Positions 1-5,707 of a DNA stretch of 6,490 nt are shown piece after piece. Location of the stretch: the NCBI GenBank assembly GCA_030617125.1, contig JAUWWA010000109.1, positions 1 through 6,490 on the forward strand, written 5' to 3'. Position 1 is the first letter of the stretch. Every line of letters starts with the position of its first letter. The notes below the pieces were generated by a model. It was not told the DNA's origin and did not search any database. It was given only the letters and a program-made list of their open reading frames with translations. The position numbers and the translations under genes are program-made. The DNA comes from Pirellulales bacterium. Its GTDB lineage: Bacteria > Planctomycetota > Planctomycetia > Pirellulales > Thermoguttaceae.

Positions 1-303
1 CAGCACTCCTTCCTGGTACATCTCCGAGGGGAAGCTGCTGGTGCGGTAGTGCCAGTGCTGGCGGTCGAGGCAGCCGTAGGTGGGTCGATACGGGTTGCGA
101 TCGATTGCTCCGAGCAACCGGGGGATGTCCGCCAGCGCGGTGGTCAAATACGCGTTCCGCATGTTCGGATCGCGCGGAGTCTCTTCCGGCGACTTGCTCA
201 TTCGGTCCGGCGGCGTCACCCGCGGGCTCGGGACGAAGCACGTCCCCGGCACGAAGAATTCGCCCGCGGAAAGCGAGCTTGGCCATGTCGCGTCCTGTGA
301 CAT
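1..303 (-). CDS. Conserved protein of uncertain family, N-terminal 101 residues (truncated by window edge)
   Basis: Reading leftward from an ATG at 303, the frame stays open to the window edge, giving 101 residues. A GGGAG Shine-Dalgarno at 312-316 lies 8 nt from this ATG and fixes the start, although in-frame Met codons also occur at residues 35 and 48. There is no signal peptide. The first 45 residues are Pro- and Ser-rich and look disordered. From about residue 50 the protein becomes well ordered, with stretches such as RNPYRPTYGCLDRQHWHYR and FPSEMYQE. That aromatic-rich segment reminds me of the start of alpha/alpha-toroid proteins related to heparinase II/III, which break down or modify polysaccharides, but this is memory of similar proteins and not a proven match. 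The gene starts 98 nt after a family 2 glycosyltransferase on the same strand, which fits a shared role in glycan metabolism. I am sure it is coding, but not of its function. Confidence 0.7.
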   Translation of the reverse strand, partial: MSQDATWPSSLSAGEFFVPGTCFVPSPRVTPPDRMSKSPEETPRDPNMRNAYLTTALADIPRLLGAIDRNPYRPTYGCLDRQHWHYRTSSFPSEMYQEGVL

Positions 304-311
304 CGATCTTT

Positions 312-316
312 CTCCC
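312..316 (-). promoter_or_regulatory. Ribosome binding site (GGGAG) for the truncated left-end gene
   Basis: The minus strand reads GGGAG followed by 8 nt and then ATG at 303. This spacing is ideal and selects that ATG over the in-frame Met codons further in. Confidence 0.65.
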
Positions 317-401
317 AAACGTAGGACGGATTTTCAATCTGTCACTGAAAGATTACCCATCCGCCCCACAGATTCTGGCCTATCTGTTCCTGTGCGCTTG
401 C

Positions 402-1334
402 TCACAGGCGGTGGTGGGCCACGATCACCTCGGCCAGCAGTCCCAACATGCAGGTCATGAAACCGGCGACCATTATCACGATGTCAGATTCCTGCATGCT
501 GCCGGTCCACGCGAAGCTCAACGCGCTCTTTAGCACCGCGGCGCCGATCATCAGCCCCGAAATCGGCAGAAACACCTTCAGCGGCCGGAAGTACAACACC
601 ATCCGCAACACCGTGGCCAGGTAGGCCAGGCTGTCCTTGATCGGATGAAATTTGCTCTTGCCGATCCGCGGTCGGTACGGCGTGGGAACGTACTTCACGG
701 CGTAGCCGTTGGTGAGGAAAGCCAGCGTCATGGTGGTCACGCAACTGAAGCCGTCGGGCACGACCCATAACCACCGCAGCATCTCTTCCCGCTTGAACGC
801 CTTCAGCCCGGTGTTCAAGTCGGGGATACGGTGTCCGGTCAAGTAGCAGGCCAGCTTCTGGATAAACCACTTGGCCGGGCGGCGTAACCATGGCAAGGTG
901 CCTTGTTCGCTGGTTCGGGCGCCGTTGACCTGGTCGTAGGCGGGGAAGTAGGCCAGAAGTTCGGGGATGGTCGCGGCCGCGTACGTCCCGTCGGCGTCAA
1001 GCATCACGATGATCTCGCCGAGCGACTGGCGGATTCCCACCTTCCGCACCGCGCCGGCCCCATGACGCTCGTTGCAGCGTATCACACGAACGGGACACTG
1101 CCAGCACGATCGAGCGAACTGCTCGGCCACGGCGGCGGTGCGGTCCGTCGAGGCATCGTCGACCACCAAGATCTCGTAGCGGATCGGCTCGTCGGAAAGT
1201 GCCTCGACGATTTCACCGAGCACGCGGCCGACGGCCCGCTGCTCGTTGTACGCCGGCAAAATCACACTCAGTTGCCACTGGGGCGCGACTTCCGCCGGCG
1301 ATGCCGTGACCACCTGGGTTTGCCAACCGTCCAT
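402..1334 (-). CDS. Family 2 glycosyltransferase with two C-terminal membrane helices
   Basis: This 310-residue protein transfers a sugar from an activated donor, probably to a lipid or cell-surface glycan acceptor at the inner face of the cytoplasmic membrane. The GT2 (GT-A) fold is clear. VILPAYNE lies at residues 24-31, the nucleotide-binding VVDDASTDRT at 57-66, the metal-binding DxD at Asp113-Asp115 (LDADG), and the typical DLNTGLKAF at 172-180. A GKSKFHP stretch at 225-231 is common in polyprenyl-phosphate sugar transferases of the DPM/GtrB kind. Two hydrophobic helices follow at about 253-274 and 283-303. The frame extends upstream to 1472, but the start at 1334 is preferred. It has a GGAG 6 nt upstream, the GT2 domain begins right after it, and the longer version would run through a promoter and a terminator. 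The exact donor and acceptor cannot be read from the sequence. The next gene begins 98 nt downstream on the same strand. Confidence 0.9.
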   Translation of the reverse strand: MDGWQTQVVTASPAEVAPQWQLSVILPAYNEQRAVGRVLGEIVEALSDEPIRYEILVVDDASTDRTAAVAEQFARSCWQCPVRVIRCNERHGAGAVRKVGIRQSLGEIIVMLDADGTYAAATIPELLAYFPAYDQVNGARTSEQGTLPWLRRPAKWFIQKLACYLTGHRIPDLNTGLKAFKREEMLRWLWVVPDGFSCVTTMTLAFLTNGYAVKYVPTPYRPRIGKSKFHPIKDSLAYLATVLRMVLYFRPLKVFLPISGLMIGAAVLKSALSFAWTGSMQESDIVIMVAGFMTCMLGLLAEVIVAHHRL

Positions 1335-1340
1335 TGTGCG

Positions 1341-1344
1341 GCTC
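1341..1344 (-). promoter_or_regulatory. Ribosome binding site (GGAG) for the glycosyltransferase
   Basis: GGAG on the minus strand is separated by 6 nt from the ATG at 1334. It supports the shorter 310-residue glycosyltransferase over a 356-residue version starting at 1472. Confidence 0.6.
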
Positions 1345-1365
1345 CGTCCGCAAAACAAAGGGCGG

Positions 1366-1395
1366 TTTATACCACAAGAGGTCGGCCGGCTCCAA
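1366..1395 (-). promoter_or_regulatory. Sigma70-like promoter of the glycosyltransferase gene
   Basis: The minus strand shows TTGGAG (1390-1395), an 18-nt spacer and TATAAA (1366-1371). A TG one base before the -10 box makes it an extended -10. The predicted transcript would start near 1359, giving a leader of about 25 nt that contains the GGAG ribosome binding site. It sits just downstream of the terminator of the preceding gene, as expected for an independent transcription unit. The call is by consensus match only. Confidence 0.55.
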
Positions 1396-1430
1396 GGCCA
1401 GTTTGGCGGGAGCGAGGGGCCGGCGCAAGA

Positions 1431-1460
1431 GAAAAGCCGGACCTGCGAACAGGTCCGGCT
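1431..1460 (-). terminator. Intrinsic terminator of the Cys-rich repeat gene, UUCG loop
   Basis: An 11-bp perfect inverted repeat (AGCCGGACCTG with its partner, 1435-1445 and 1450-1460) encloses a four-base loop that reads TTCG on the minus strand. The stem runs directly into TTTTCTCTT on the minus strand, so it works leftward. It lies 120 nt after the Cys-rich gene stop and before the glycosyltransferase promoter, separating the two units. No T-run is present on the plus side. Confidence 0.8.
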
Positions 1461-1579
1461 CGGGTCGGACATCGAAAACCAGGGTCAACAGGGCAGACCC
1501 CGGTATGTTGCGGGGGATTCGGCCACCATCGCGTTTAATGGGCCAAACGCCGGCGGGCCCCCGCTCCCGTCCAGCATGC

Positions 1580-2104
1580 TTACGTTGCTGCCGGAGGCGC
1601 GGGTGCTTCCGGGGCCTCGGGAGCCGCCGTTGGGGCTTCTCCCTCCGCCTCAGCCGGAGCACACGTCGCCGGAGCACAAGTCCGAGGACGGCAAGTCCGG
1701 GGACGGCACGTCTTCGGACGGCACGTCCGAGGACGGCACGTTTTGGGAGCGCACGTCTTCGGAGCACACGTCTTCGGTCGGCAGGTCCGGGGCGCGCAGG
1801 TCTTCGGAGCGCACGTCTTCGGACGGCACGTCCGGGGACGGCACGTCCGCGGGGCACACGTCTTCGGAGCACACGTCTCCGGGGCGCACGTCTTCGGAGC
1901 ACACGTCCGAGGACGGCATGTTCGAGGACGGCACGTCCGAGGACGACAGGTCCGAGGACGACAAGTGACGGGGGCACACGTCTCGGGGGCGGCGTTGGCA
2001 GCCGGCGCGGCGTCATCAGCCACGGCCGTTTGCGCATTGCCGCTCAGCAGAGCGATGCCCAGTACCGCGAGGATCGCGATACCAAAAACAAACAAGCGAT
2101 TCAT
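1580..2104 (-). CDS. Secreted Cys-rich protein made of 21 TC[A/R]P[K/R] pentapeptide repeats
   Basis: This 174-residue protein has no family name I recognise. Residues 1-29 form a Sec signal peptide: MNR, a hydrophobic stretch FVFGIAILAVLGIALL, and an AVA|DD cleavage site after Ala29. A short Ala/Pro linker follows. Residues 44-148 are then 21 consecutive five-residue units of the form [A/R]-P-[K/R]-T-C. With the Cys at 43 this gives 22 cysteines spaced exactly five apart and about 29 Arg or Lys. The tail (149-174) is the opposite: acidic, Ala- and Pro-rich, without Cys. The start at 2104 is set by a GGAGG 8 nt upstream; a TTG at 2119 in the same frame overlaps that site and is unlikely. The regular cysteines suggest either disulfide cross-linking outside the cytoplasm, as in a wall or matrix protein, or metal binding. 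Both are inferences. The gene has its own long leader and a strong terminator, so it is transcribed alone. Confidence 0.8.
   Translation of the reverse strand: MNRLFVFGIAILAVLGIALLSGNAQTAVADDAAPAANAAPETCAPVTCRPRTCRPRTCRPRTCRPRTCAPKTCAPETCAPKTCAPRTCRPRTCRPKTCAPKTCAPRTCRPKTCAPKTCAPKTCRPRTCRPKTCRPRTCRPRTCAPATCAPAEAEGEAPTAAPEAPEAPAPPAAT
1661..1975 (-). repeat. 15-bp coding tandem repeat, 21 units
   Basis: This stretch consists of 21 in-phase 15-bp units. On the plus strand the core looks like ACGTCTTCGGACGGC or ACGTCCGAGGACGGC. Each minus-strand unit encodes one [A/R]-P-[K/R]-T-C pentapeptide. Most variation falls in the first and third codons of each unit (Ala or Arg; Lys, Arg, or rarely Glu, Val, Ala), while Pro, Thr and Cys never change. 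Such arrays can gain or lose units by slippage or recombination without breaking the frame. The units are directly adjacent, without spacers. Confidence 0.9.
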
Positions 2105-2112
2105 TCGAGAAA

Positions 2113-2117
2113 CCTCC
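2113..2117 (-). promoter_or_regulatory. Ribosome binding site (GGAGG) deciding the Cys-rich gene start
   Basis: GGAGG on the minus strand is followed by 8 nt and the ATG at 2104. It is the best Shine-Dalgarno match in the window and rules out the overlapping TTG at 2119 as start. Confidence 0.75.
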
Positions 2118-2316
2118 AACTAAACAGGTACCGTAGTGTTGAGTAACTCACTTTTTCGCCGTCAGTGCGTTTTCTGCTTCCCCACCCCAACGGCGGCCGG
2201 CAAGGAAGGTATCTTAATTCAACTGTGTGCTGCCACACGCCGGCCAGCCGCTTCACTGCCCTGTTGAAGCTTTGCGGGCTGTGTCGTGCCGCAACGGATG
2301 CACAGTTTGAGCTAAT

Positions 2317-2344
2317 AAGCTAGCATAGTTGAACAAGATGTCAA
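2317..2344 (-). promoter_or_regulatory. Candidate promoter P2 of the Cys-rich gene (TTGACA box)
   Basis: The minus strand has a perfect TTGACA (2339-2344), a 16-nt spacer and TAGCTT (2317-2322), with TG one base before the -10 box as in extended -10 promoters. The -10 matches the consensus at only three of six positions. The expected start near 2310 would leave a leader of about 206 nt before the Cys-rich ATG. Confidence 0.45.
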
Positions 2345-2376
2345 CAGAGGGATCGTGAATTTATACGCGTTGGGTC

Positions 2377-2405
2377 ATTTTGGCACTCTAGGAATAATGC
2401 GTCAA
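2377..2405 (-). promoter_or_regulatory. Candidate promoter P1 upstream of the Cys-rich gene
   Basis: The minus strand has TTGACG (2400-2405), a 17-nt spacer and CAAAAT (2377-2382), with a TG one base before the -10 box. Five of six and four of six bases match the consensus and the spacing is optimal. It lies 61 nt upstream of the second candidate, so the two could act in tandem. The predicted start is near 2370. Confidence 0.45.
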
Positions 2406-2555
2406 GCACTTACCAAACCATAGGTCACGATTTGCGGCGGGTAATAGGTCCCGCAAGGAACAATAGGGTTTCCACCGCGGAACCCCCTTCGGCGCACCTT
2501 CGTAAATCCCTTGGCAGTAAGAGTTTACGTCACGCAGAAGCGGCAATCCAGCATT

Positions 2556-2582
2556 CCGAGCCCACACGCGAGAGGGCCTCGG
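2556..2582 (-). other. Imperfect hairpin downstream of the lipoprotein gene
   Basis: The arms CCGAGCCC (2556-2563) and GGGCCTCGG (2574-2582) pair over 8 bp with one bulged base. The hairpin lies about 56 nt beyond the lipoprotein stop. No T-run follows it on the minus strand, so an intrinsic terminator is unlikely, but it could protect the transcript end. The role is uncertain. Confidence 0.3.
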
Positions 2583-2638
2583 ACAGAGAACGACCGGCGC
2601 CAAGCAAAGATTTCCCAAAACGGGTCAGAAAAGCCTGC

Positions 2639-3232
2639 CTAGCGACGGACAGAATTTTCGGGGCTTGCCATCTTCTGGGCCCGAGATCGTCCCTGCCGGG
2701 CCCTGCGAATGGCCTCTTCCCGGACCAAACGCCGCTTTCGCAGCACTTCCTCGGGGTCCTCGAAATTCAGCAACAGCGGCGGCTCGCCCTCGAAAACGGT
2801 CATCGCCATGCCCGCAATCCGCCATCCTGACGGTTCCCGGCGAAGTATCCAAAGCACCTCGTCGTTCTTCCGCCGCGAGTTTTCGTCCAGATCGCTCCAC
2901 GTGCAGGCCACCCGAGCGCCGTCGGCGGCAAGATACTGCACCTGACCGACGGTGAATTCGGCCGTGTCACTGGCGGGAAACGCCGTGACCAGGTTCATCT
3001 CGGCACTCTTTTCGCGTGCCGTCGTCGTGAGCATCCGCACGACCTTGTCGTCATCTCCGGCGCGTACGGCTTCGAGGAATTCGTGGACGGCCGCTGCCGG
3101 ACCTTCGAGTTGAGCCGAGGACTGTTCCTCGGCGGCCGACGCCGGCGCCTCGCCGGGCTCCTGCGATCCGCGGCAACCTGCTACGCACATGGCCAACATG
3201 GCCAGCGCTATCCATCCATGTTGACGCCGCAT
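2639..3232 (-). CDS. Predicted lipoprotein with NTF2-like domain
   Basis: This 197-residue protein is exported and lipid-anchored. MRRQHGW, a hydrophobic stretch and the lipobox VAGC put the lipidated Cys at residue 20. The next residue is Arg, not Asp, so retention in the inner membrane is not signalled by the E. coli +2 rule. A disordered Glu/Ala/Ser-rich linker (21-44) follows. Then comes a compact domain (about 45-155) that begins AAAVHEFLEAVRAGDDDKVVRML, a helix typical of NTF2-like or DUF4878-type folds, and closes with beta strands around VLWILRREPSGWRIAGM. The C-terminus (about 160-190) is a charged Arg/Glu-rich helix after PPLLLNFEDPEEVLRKR. I recall very similar lipoproteins in Planctomycetes, with no known function. 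The start has AGGAG 9 nt upstream (3242-3246). A binding role for a small molecule or envelope partner is only an inference from the fold. Confidence 0.85.
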   Translation of the reverse strand: MRRQHGWIALAMLAMCVAGCRGSQEPGEAPASAAEEQSSAQLEGPAAAVHEFLEAVRAGDDDKVVRMLTTTAREKSAEMNLVTAFPASDTAEFTVGQVQYLAADGARVACTWSDLDENSRRKNDEVLWILRREPSGWRIAGMAMTVFEGEPPLLLNFEDPEEVLRKRRLVREEAIRRARQGRSRAQKMASPENSVRR

Positions 3233-3282
3233 CGTTGTGATCTCCTGAATCGAACGACAATGTTGCCACGAACGCGCGGTAG

Positions 3283-3311
3283 AGTGTCGCTGAAACGGGA
3301 ATCCGGGTCAA
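3283..3311 (-). promoter_or_regulatory. Weak candidate promoter of the lipoprotein gene
   Basis: On the minus strand TTGACC (3306-3311) is followed by a 17-nt spacer and GACACT (3283-3288). The -35 box is good, but the -10 matches the consensus at only three positions. It fits the place where a promoter is needed, between the hairpin after the ATPase gene and the lipoprotein start. Confidence 0.3.
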
Positions 3312-3315
3312 GAGG

Positions 3316-3351
3316 AAAACCGGCAAAGCCGCGACCGGTGGTCGCGGCCTT
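3316..3351 (-). terminator. Probable terminator after the ATPase gene
   Basis: The arms GCCGCGACC (3328-3336) and GGTCGCGGC (3340-3348) form a perfect 9-bp stem with a three-base loop, starting about 10 nt after the ATPase stop. On the minus strand the stem is followed by TTTGCCGGTTTTCC, an interrupted T-run. Terminator function is therefore likely but weaker than at 1431-1460. Confidence 0.6.
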
Positions 3352-3358
3352 GCAGGGC

Positions 3359-4849
3359 TCACCCCGCGCCCACCCCGCGGTCGAATGCGTCCTGGTCGCG
3401 CTGATATAGTGCCAGCACCGACTCGAACGATGCGCCGGAAATCTGCCAGACGGGGTTCTCGTCACTGTGGGCGTTGCAATGGGCAGTGAACAACCGGTAC
3501 ATGAATTTGAACAGATGGCGCGGCACCCGCAATGTCCCGAAGGCGTCCATCAGGCGCCGCTGGTCGATCGAGTCATCGAACAGCGCGGTAACTCCCGGCG
3601 AGCTGCCATCGGCGGTGCAGGCGTTGATTCGCGCATTGGCCATGTCGTAAAGCGATTGGCCGGTCCACTGGAGTGAGCGAATGAGGTTCTGTTTGTCGAG
3701 CCGCGCGCGCTGGTGGAACTCTCGGTCTTCGCGGTCGATCAGCCGTTCCAGTTCGATAGGCAACAACAACTTCAGTCCAATGCCCGGGTGCTTCAGGAAC
3801 TTGTTGTCGAGCATCGGCCAAAGCAAGGCCCGCATCAACTCGGTCGAACCGTTGATCAAGTACGGCTCGTCGATGCGGTCGACGAGCACGAGAATGCCGT
3901 CGAAGTGCAGCGAGCGGAGCACGTTTTGCAGCTTGGCGAGCAGTTCATAGCGATCGTCGGTCCGCGGTTGGGCCGGCAAGGGCTGGCCGGCGATCTGGGC
4001 GCCGGTGAAGTTCATCAGGACCTTGCGCAGCAGATTCGTGCCGTGGTGGAGCACGCGCGTGTTGCGAACCACGCGCCGGGCCTTCCAAAACCATTTCACG
4101 CACCGCCACACTCGTGGCGCCCAGCCGGCCGCAATGGCAACGTATGGCCAGGCGGTCAGCAGCCAACTCCATTTGCCGAGCGAGGCGATCAGGACCAGTA
4201 CGGCCAACGTGACGGCAAGGCCCACGACCCAGTCCCATTTCGACCGCCAGGTCCGAAAGGCCAATCTGCGGCGAAGCTGGTGCCAGCGCTGCACGGAACT
4301 CTCGGCGGTCGACTGATCGTAGCACGCCGCCAGCAGCATTACGTCGCGAAGCTGAGAAGCGTCGAGCGAACCGATTTCCAGCGGTTCATCCCGGGCGGCC
4401 GGGTGCCGCGCCTGCTTCACCTCCAAGATCCGGTCAACCAACTGCGTTATCGCCAGCGACAGAACGGCATCGATGTGGTCCCACAGCCGCCAGTGCTTGA
4501 GCATCCGATCCGCGCGGCGGCGCCGGCCGGAAAAACGATCGCGAAACCGATCCAGGAACGGGTTGAAGTCGTCGTACGCCACCACGAGCACCTGGTGGTC
4601 GGGATGATCGGCGTTGTAGTCGGCCAGGTGTTGGGCAATTTGCAGCCGAATGGCCGTCTTGCCCGACCCCTTCTCGCCGAATACGACCGAGGTGGCCGGC
4701 TCCGACGGATCGCCGTAGATTTTGTCCCACGTGGGGTGATACGTTGTGCGGATACACCCCCCTTTGAATACCAGGTCGGTTTGGGCGTCTTCGTCCGCGA
4801 ACGGATTCGTGACGATGCCGTGGTGTTCGAGAAACGGTTGAATTTTCAT
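3359..4849 (-). CDS. KAP-like P-loop ATPase with two inserted membrane helices
   Basis: This 496-residue protein is predicted to bind and hydrolyse ATP at the cytoplasmic membrane. Walker A is GEKGSGKT at residues 58-65, and Walker B is ILVLVDRIDEP at 319-329, with Asp324, Asp327 and Glu328 as metal-binding and catalytic candidates. Between them lie two hydrophobic segments (about 207-224 and 229-244) separated by a very short turn, so both ATPase halves face the cytoplasm. Membrane helices inserted inside the P-loop domain and a DRID-type Walker B are the hallmarks of KAP NTPases. The N-terminus (HHGIVTNPFADEDAQTDLVF) resembles the entry segment of several AAA-type ATPases. The role is unknown; KAP proteins are often tied to membrane-associated complexes or defence. 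The gene starts 9 nt after the stop of the zinc-ribbon/GYF gene with only a weak AGG upstream, so the two are probably translationally coupled. No substrate can be named. Confidence 0.85.
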   Translation of the reverse strand: MKIQPFLEHHGIVTNPFADEDAQTDLVFKGGCIRTTYHPTWDKIYGDPSEPATSVVFGEKGSGKTAIRLQIAQHLADYNADHPDHQVLVVAYDDFNPFLDRFRDRFSGRRRRADRMLKHWRLWDHIDAVLSLAITQLVDRILEVKQARHPAARDEPLEIGSLDASQLRDVMLLAACYDQSTAESSVQRWHQLRRRLAFRTWRSKWDWVVGLAVTLAVLVLIASLGKWSWLLTAWPYVAIAAGWAPRVWRCVKWFWKARRVVRNTRVLHHGTNLLRKVLMNFTGAQIAGQPLPAQPRTDDRYELLAKLQNVLRSLHFDGILVLVDRIDEPYLINGSTELMRALLWPMLDNKFLKHPGIGLKLLLPIELERLIDREDREFHQRARLDKQNLIRSLQWTGQSLYDMANARINACTADGSSPGVTALFDDSIDQRRLMDAFGTLRVPRHLFKFMYRLFTAHCNAHSDENPVWQISGASFESVLALYQRDQDAFDRGVGAG

Positions 4850-4858
4850 GGAATCGGC

Positions 4859-5623
4859 CTAATTGTGCAGCAGGACCCAAATAAACACGAACAGGAGGAC
4901 AATCACCGCCAGAATCAGGATCGAGATTGTGGCGGTCTGGACGGTTCTCGACCGCCGGCGGGACCTGGCTCGACGTGTCGGTGCAGCCGCGCCGTGGATG
5001 GGGGGCGCAAGGGACGCGATCGCACCGGGCGGTGGCTCAACCCGACCGGCGCCCAGGGAAGGGAAAACGTCGGAGGCCTCCCGCCAATCCCTCCAACCCT
5101 CTCGCCAGACCAGCGAATCGGCGCCGACGCGCCCTTCCTCGATCCAACCACGCATGACCTCCCTGACGGCCGGACCGAACTGACCACCGGAAGAGGGCCG
5201 GACGTACCAGACCACGTCGCCGGCCTCGGCCAACGGGTCCGGCATGTCGGCAGAGGCCGACGATGTTGTCGCGGCCGACGCCGTCGTCGGTGATTTCGGT
5301 GGTTCTATCGGGGCCGCTGCGGATGGTGTCGCTTCCCCAGCAGCCGGAGTTGGCTGAACTAGCGTGCCCCCGGCAGGTGCCCACTGCTCGGCGGTCGCAG
5401 GAGTCGGTGGGCCGACAACGACTTGCTCCGGCAGTGCGGCCGTTTGCGTGACTGCCTGTGTGCCGGGGTGACGTTCGGCCCGATGCTTTCTTGTACTCGT
5501 GCGAGTGCTCTCGGTCGGGATCTGGATTTTCGCGCCGCACCGCGGGCAGATTCCCTTCCGGCCGGCCTGAAACTCTTTGACGTTTAGCTTGTGCCCACTG
5601 GGACAGTAGAATCGGATACCCAT
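4859..5623 (-). CDS. Zinc-ribbon and GYF_2 domain protein with C-terminal membrane anchor
   Basis: This protein has 254 residues. The N-terminus is a zinc-ribbon-like module, FYCPSGHKLNV then AGRKGICPRCG, with Cys7, His11, Cys26 and Cys29 as likely ligands; I know this module from many Planctomycetes proteins. A long Ala/Pro/Thr-rich flexible linker spans about 40-135. A GYF_2 (DUF4339) domain covers about 137-188: VVWYVRPSSGGQFGP, then WIEEGRVGADSLVWREGWRDW and FP. GYF-type domains bind proline-rich peptides. A basic patch (RRARSRRRSR, 217-226) precedes a single hydrophobic helix (231-252) that ends at the C-terminus, so the protein is tail-anchored with its domains in the cytoplasm. It probably recruits partners to the membrane, possibly the ATPase encoded 9 nt downstream; that partnership is an inference. 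The start ATG at 5623 has only a weak GGGAT upstream, but the zinc ribbon begins immediately. Confidence 0.88.
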   Translation of the reverse strand: MGIRFYCPSGHKLNVKEFQAGRKGICPRCGAKIQIPTESTRTSTRKHRAERHPGTQAVTQTAALPEQVVVGPPTPATAEQWAPAGGTLVQPTPAAGEATPSAAAPIEPPKSPTTASAATTSSASADMPDPLAEAGDVVWYVRPSSGGQFGPAVREVMRGWIEEGRVGADSLVWREGWRDWREASDVFPSLGAGRVEPPPGAIASLAPPIHGAAAPTRRARSRRRSRTVQTATISILILAVIVLLFVFIWVLLHN

Positions 5624-5668
5624 GTCGCCATCCCGTTCGTCGTAGCCGAATTGCAGGCTCTTTCCACT

Positions 5669-5674
5669 ATTATA
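5669..5674 (-). promoter_or_regulatory. -10 box (TATAAT) for the zinc-ribbon/GYF and ATPase unit
   Basis: A perfect TATAAT on the minus strand lies in the 84-nt gap between the ClpP-like stop and the GYF gene, about 45 nt before the ATG. At 17 nt upstream only CTTCAC is found, a poor -35 box, and the spacer contains a run of six G. Transcription would start near 5662. With no clear terminator after the ClpP-like gene, read-through from the ribosomal unit is also possible. Confidence 0.45.
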
Positions 5675-5707
5675 CCTCCCCCCAAATCCGTGTGAAGCTG
5701 GAAACCA

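Larger units (their letters stand above)
2105..2638. other. 534-nt intergenic region: long leader, two candidate promoters, small hairpins
   Basis: No convincing gene lies here on either strand. Reading leftward, the region holds the 3' flank of the lipoprotein gene, two sigma70-like promoters (2377-2405 and 2317-2344), and a leader of over 200 nt before the Cys-rich gene. In the leader are a GTGTG/CACAC hairpin with a four-base loop (2225-2238), a GCTTCA/TGAAGC hairpin with a nine-base loop (2250-2270), and an 11-bp palindrome TGAGTAACTCA (2140-2150). The part from 2320 to 2400 is AT-rich compared with its surroundings. A frame on the minus strand with a GTG at 2256 runs 51 codons to a TGA overlapping the ATG at 2104, but nothing else suggests it is translated. 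Between 2406 and 2638 I see only one imperfect hairpin (2556-2582). Confidence 0.6.

Noticed and set aside
368..387. ACAGAT/ATCTGT hairpin between the glycosyltransferase and left-end genes as terminator
   Set aside because: The stem is only 6 bp, is AT-rich, and no T-run follows on the minus strand.
1335..1472. 46-residue N-terminal extension of the glycosyltransferase
   Set aside because: It would cover the terminator at 1431-1460 and the TATAAA promoter, has no GT2 similarity, and the ATG at 1334 has its own GGAG.
1661..1975. CRISPR array
   Set aside because: The 15-bp units are directly adjacent with no spacers and encode a regular peptide.
1246..2146. Several long open frames on the plus strand and in other minus frames across the repeat, rich in Ser/Thr/Glu/Gly, His/Val/Gly or Arg
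   Set aside because: The 15-bp repeat contains no stop in any frame, so all frames stay open together. Only the minus frame starting at 2104 has a signal peptide, a strong Shine-Dalgarno and a matching terminator.
2388..2618. 76-codon minus-strand frame between the lipoprotein and Cys-rich genes
   Set aside because: It has no domain or signal, its composition is not gene-like, and it overlaps the candidate promoter at 2377-2405.
3713..5293. 526-codon open frame on the plus strand
   Set aside because: It lies opposite two well-supported minus-strand genes (ATPase and GYF protein), has no recognisable domain, and arises from GC-rich codon bias.
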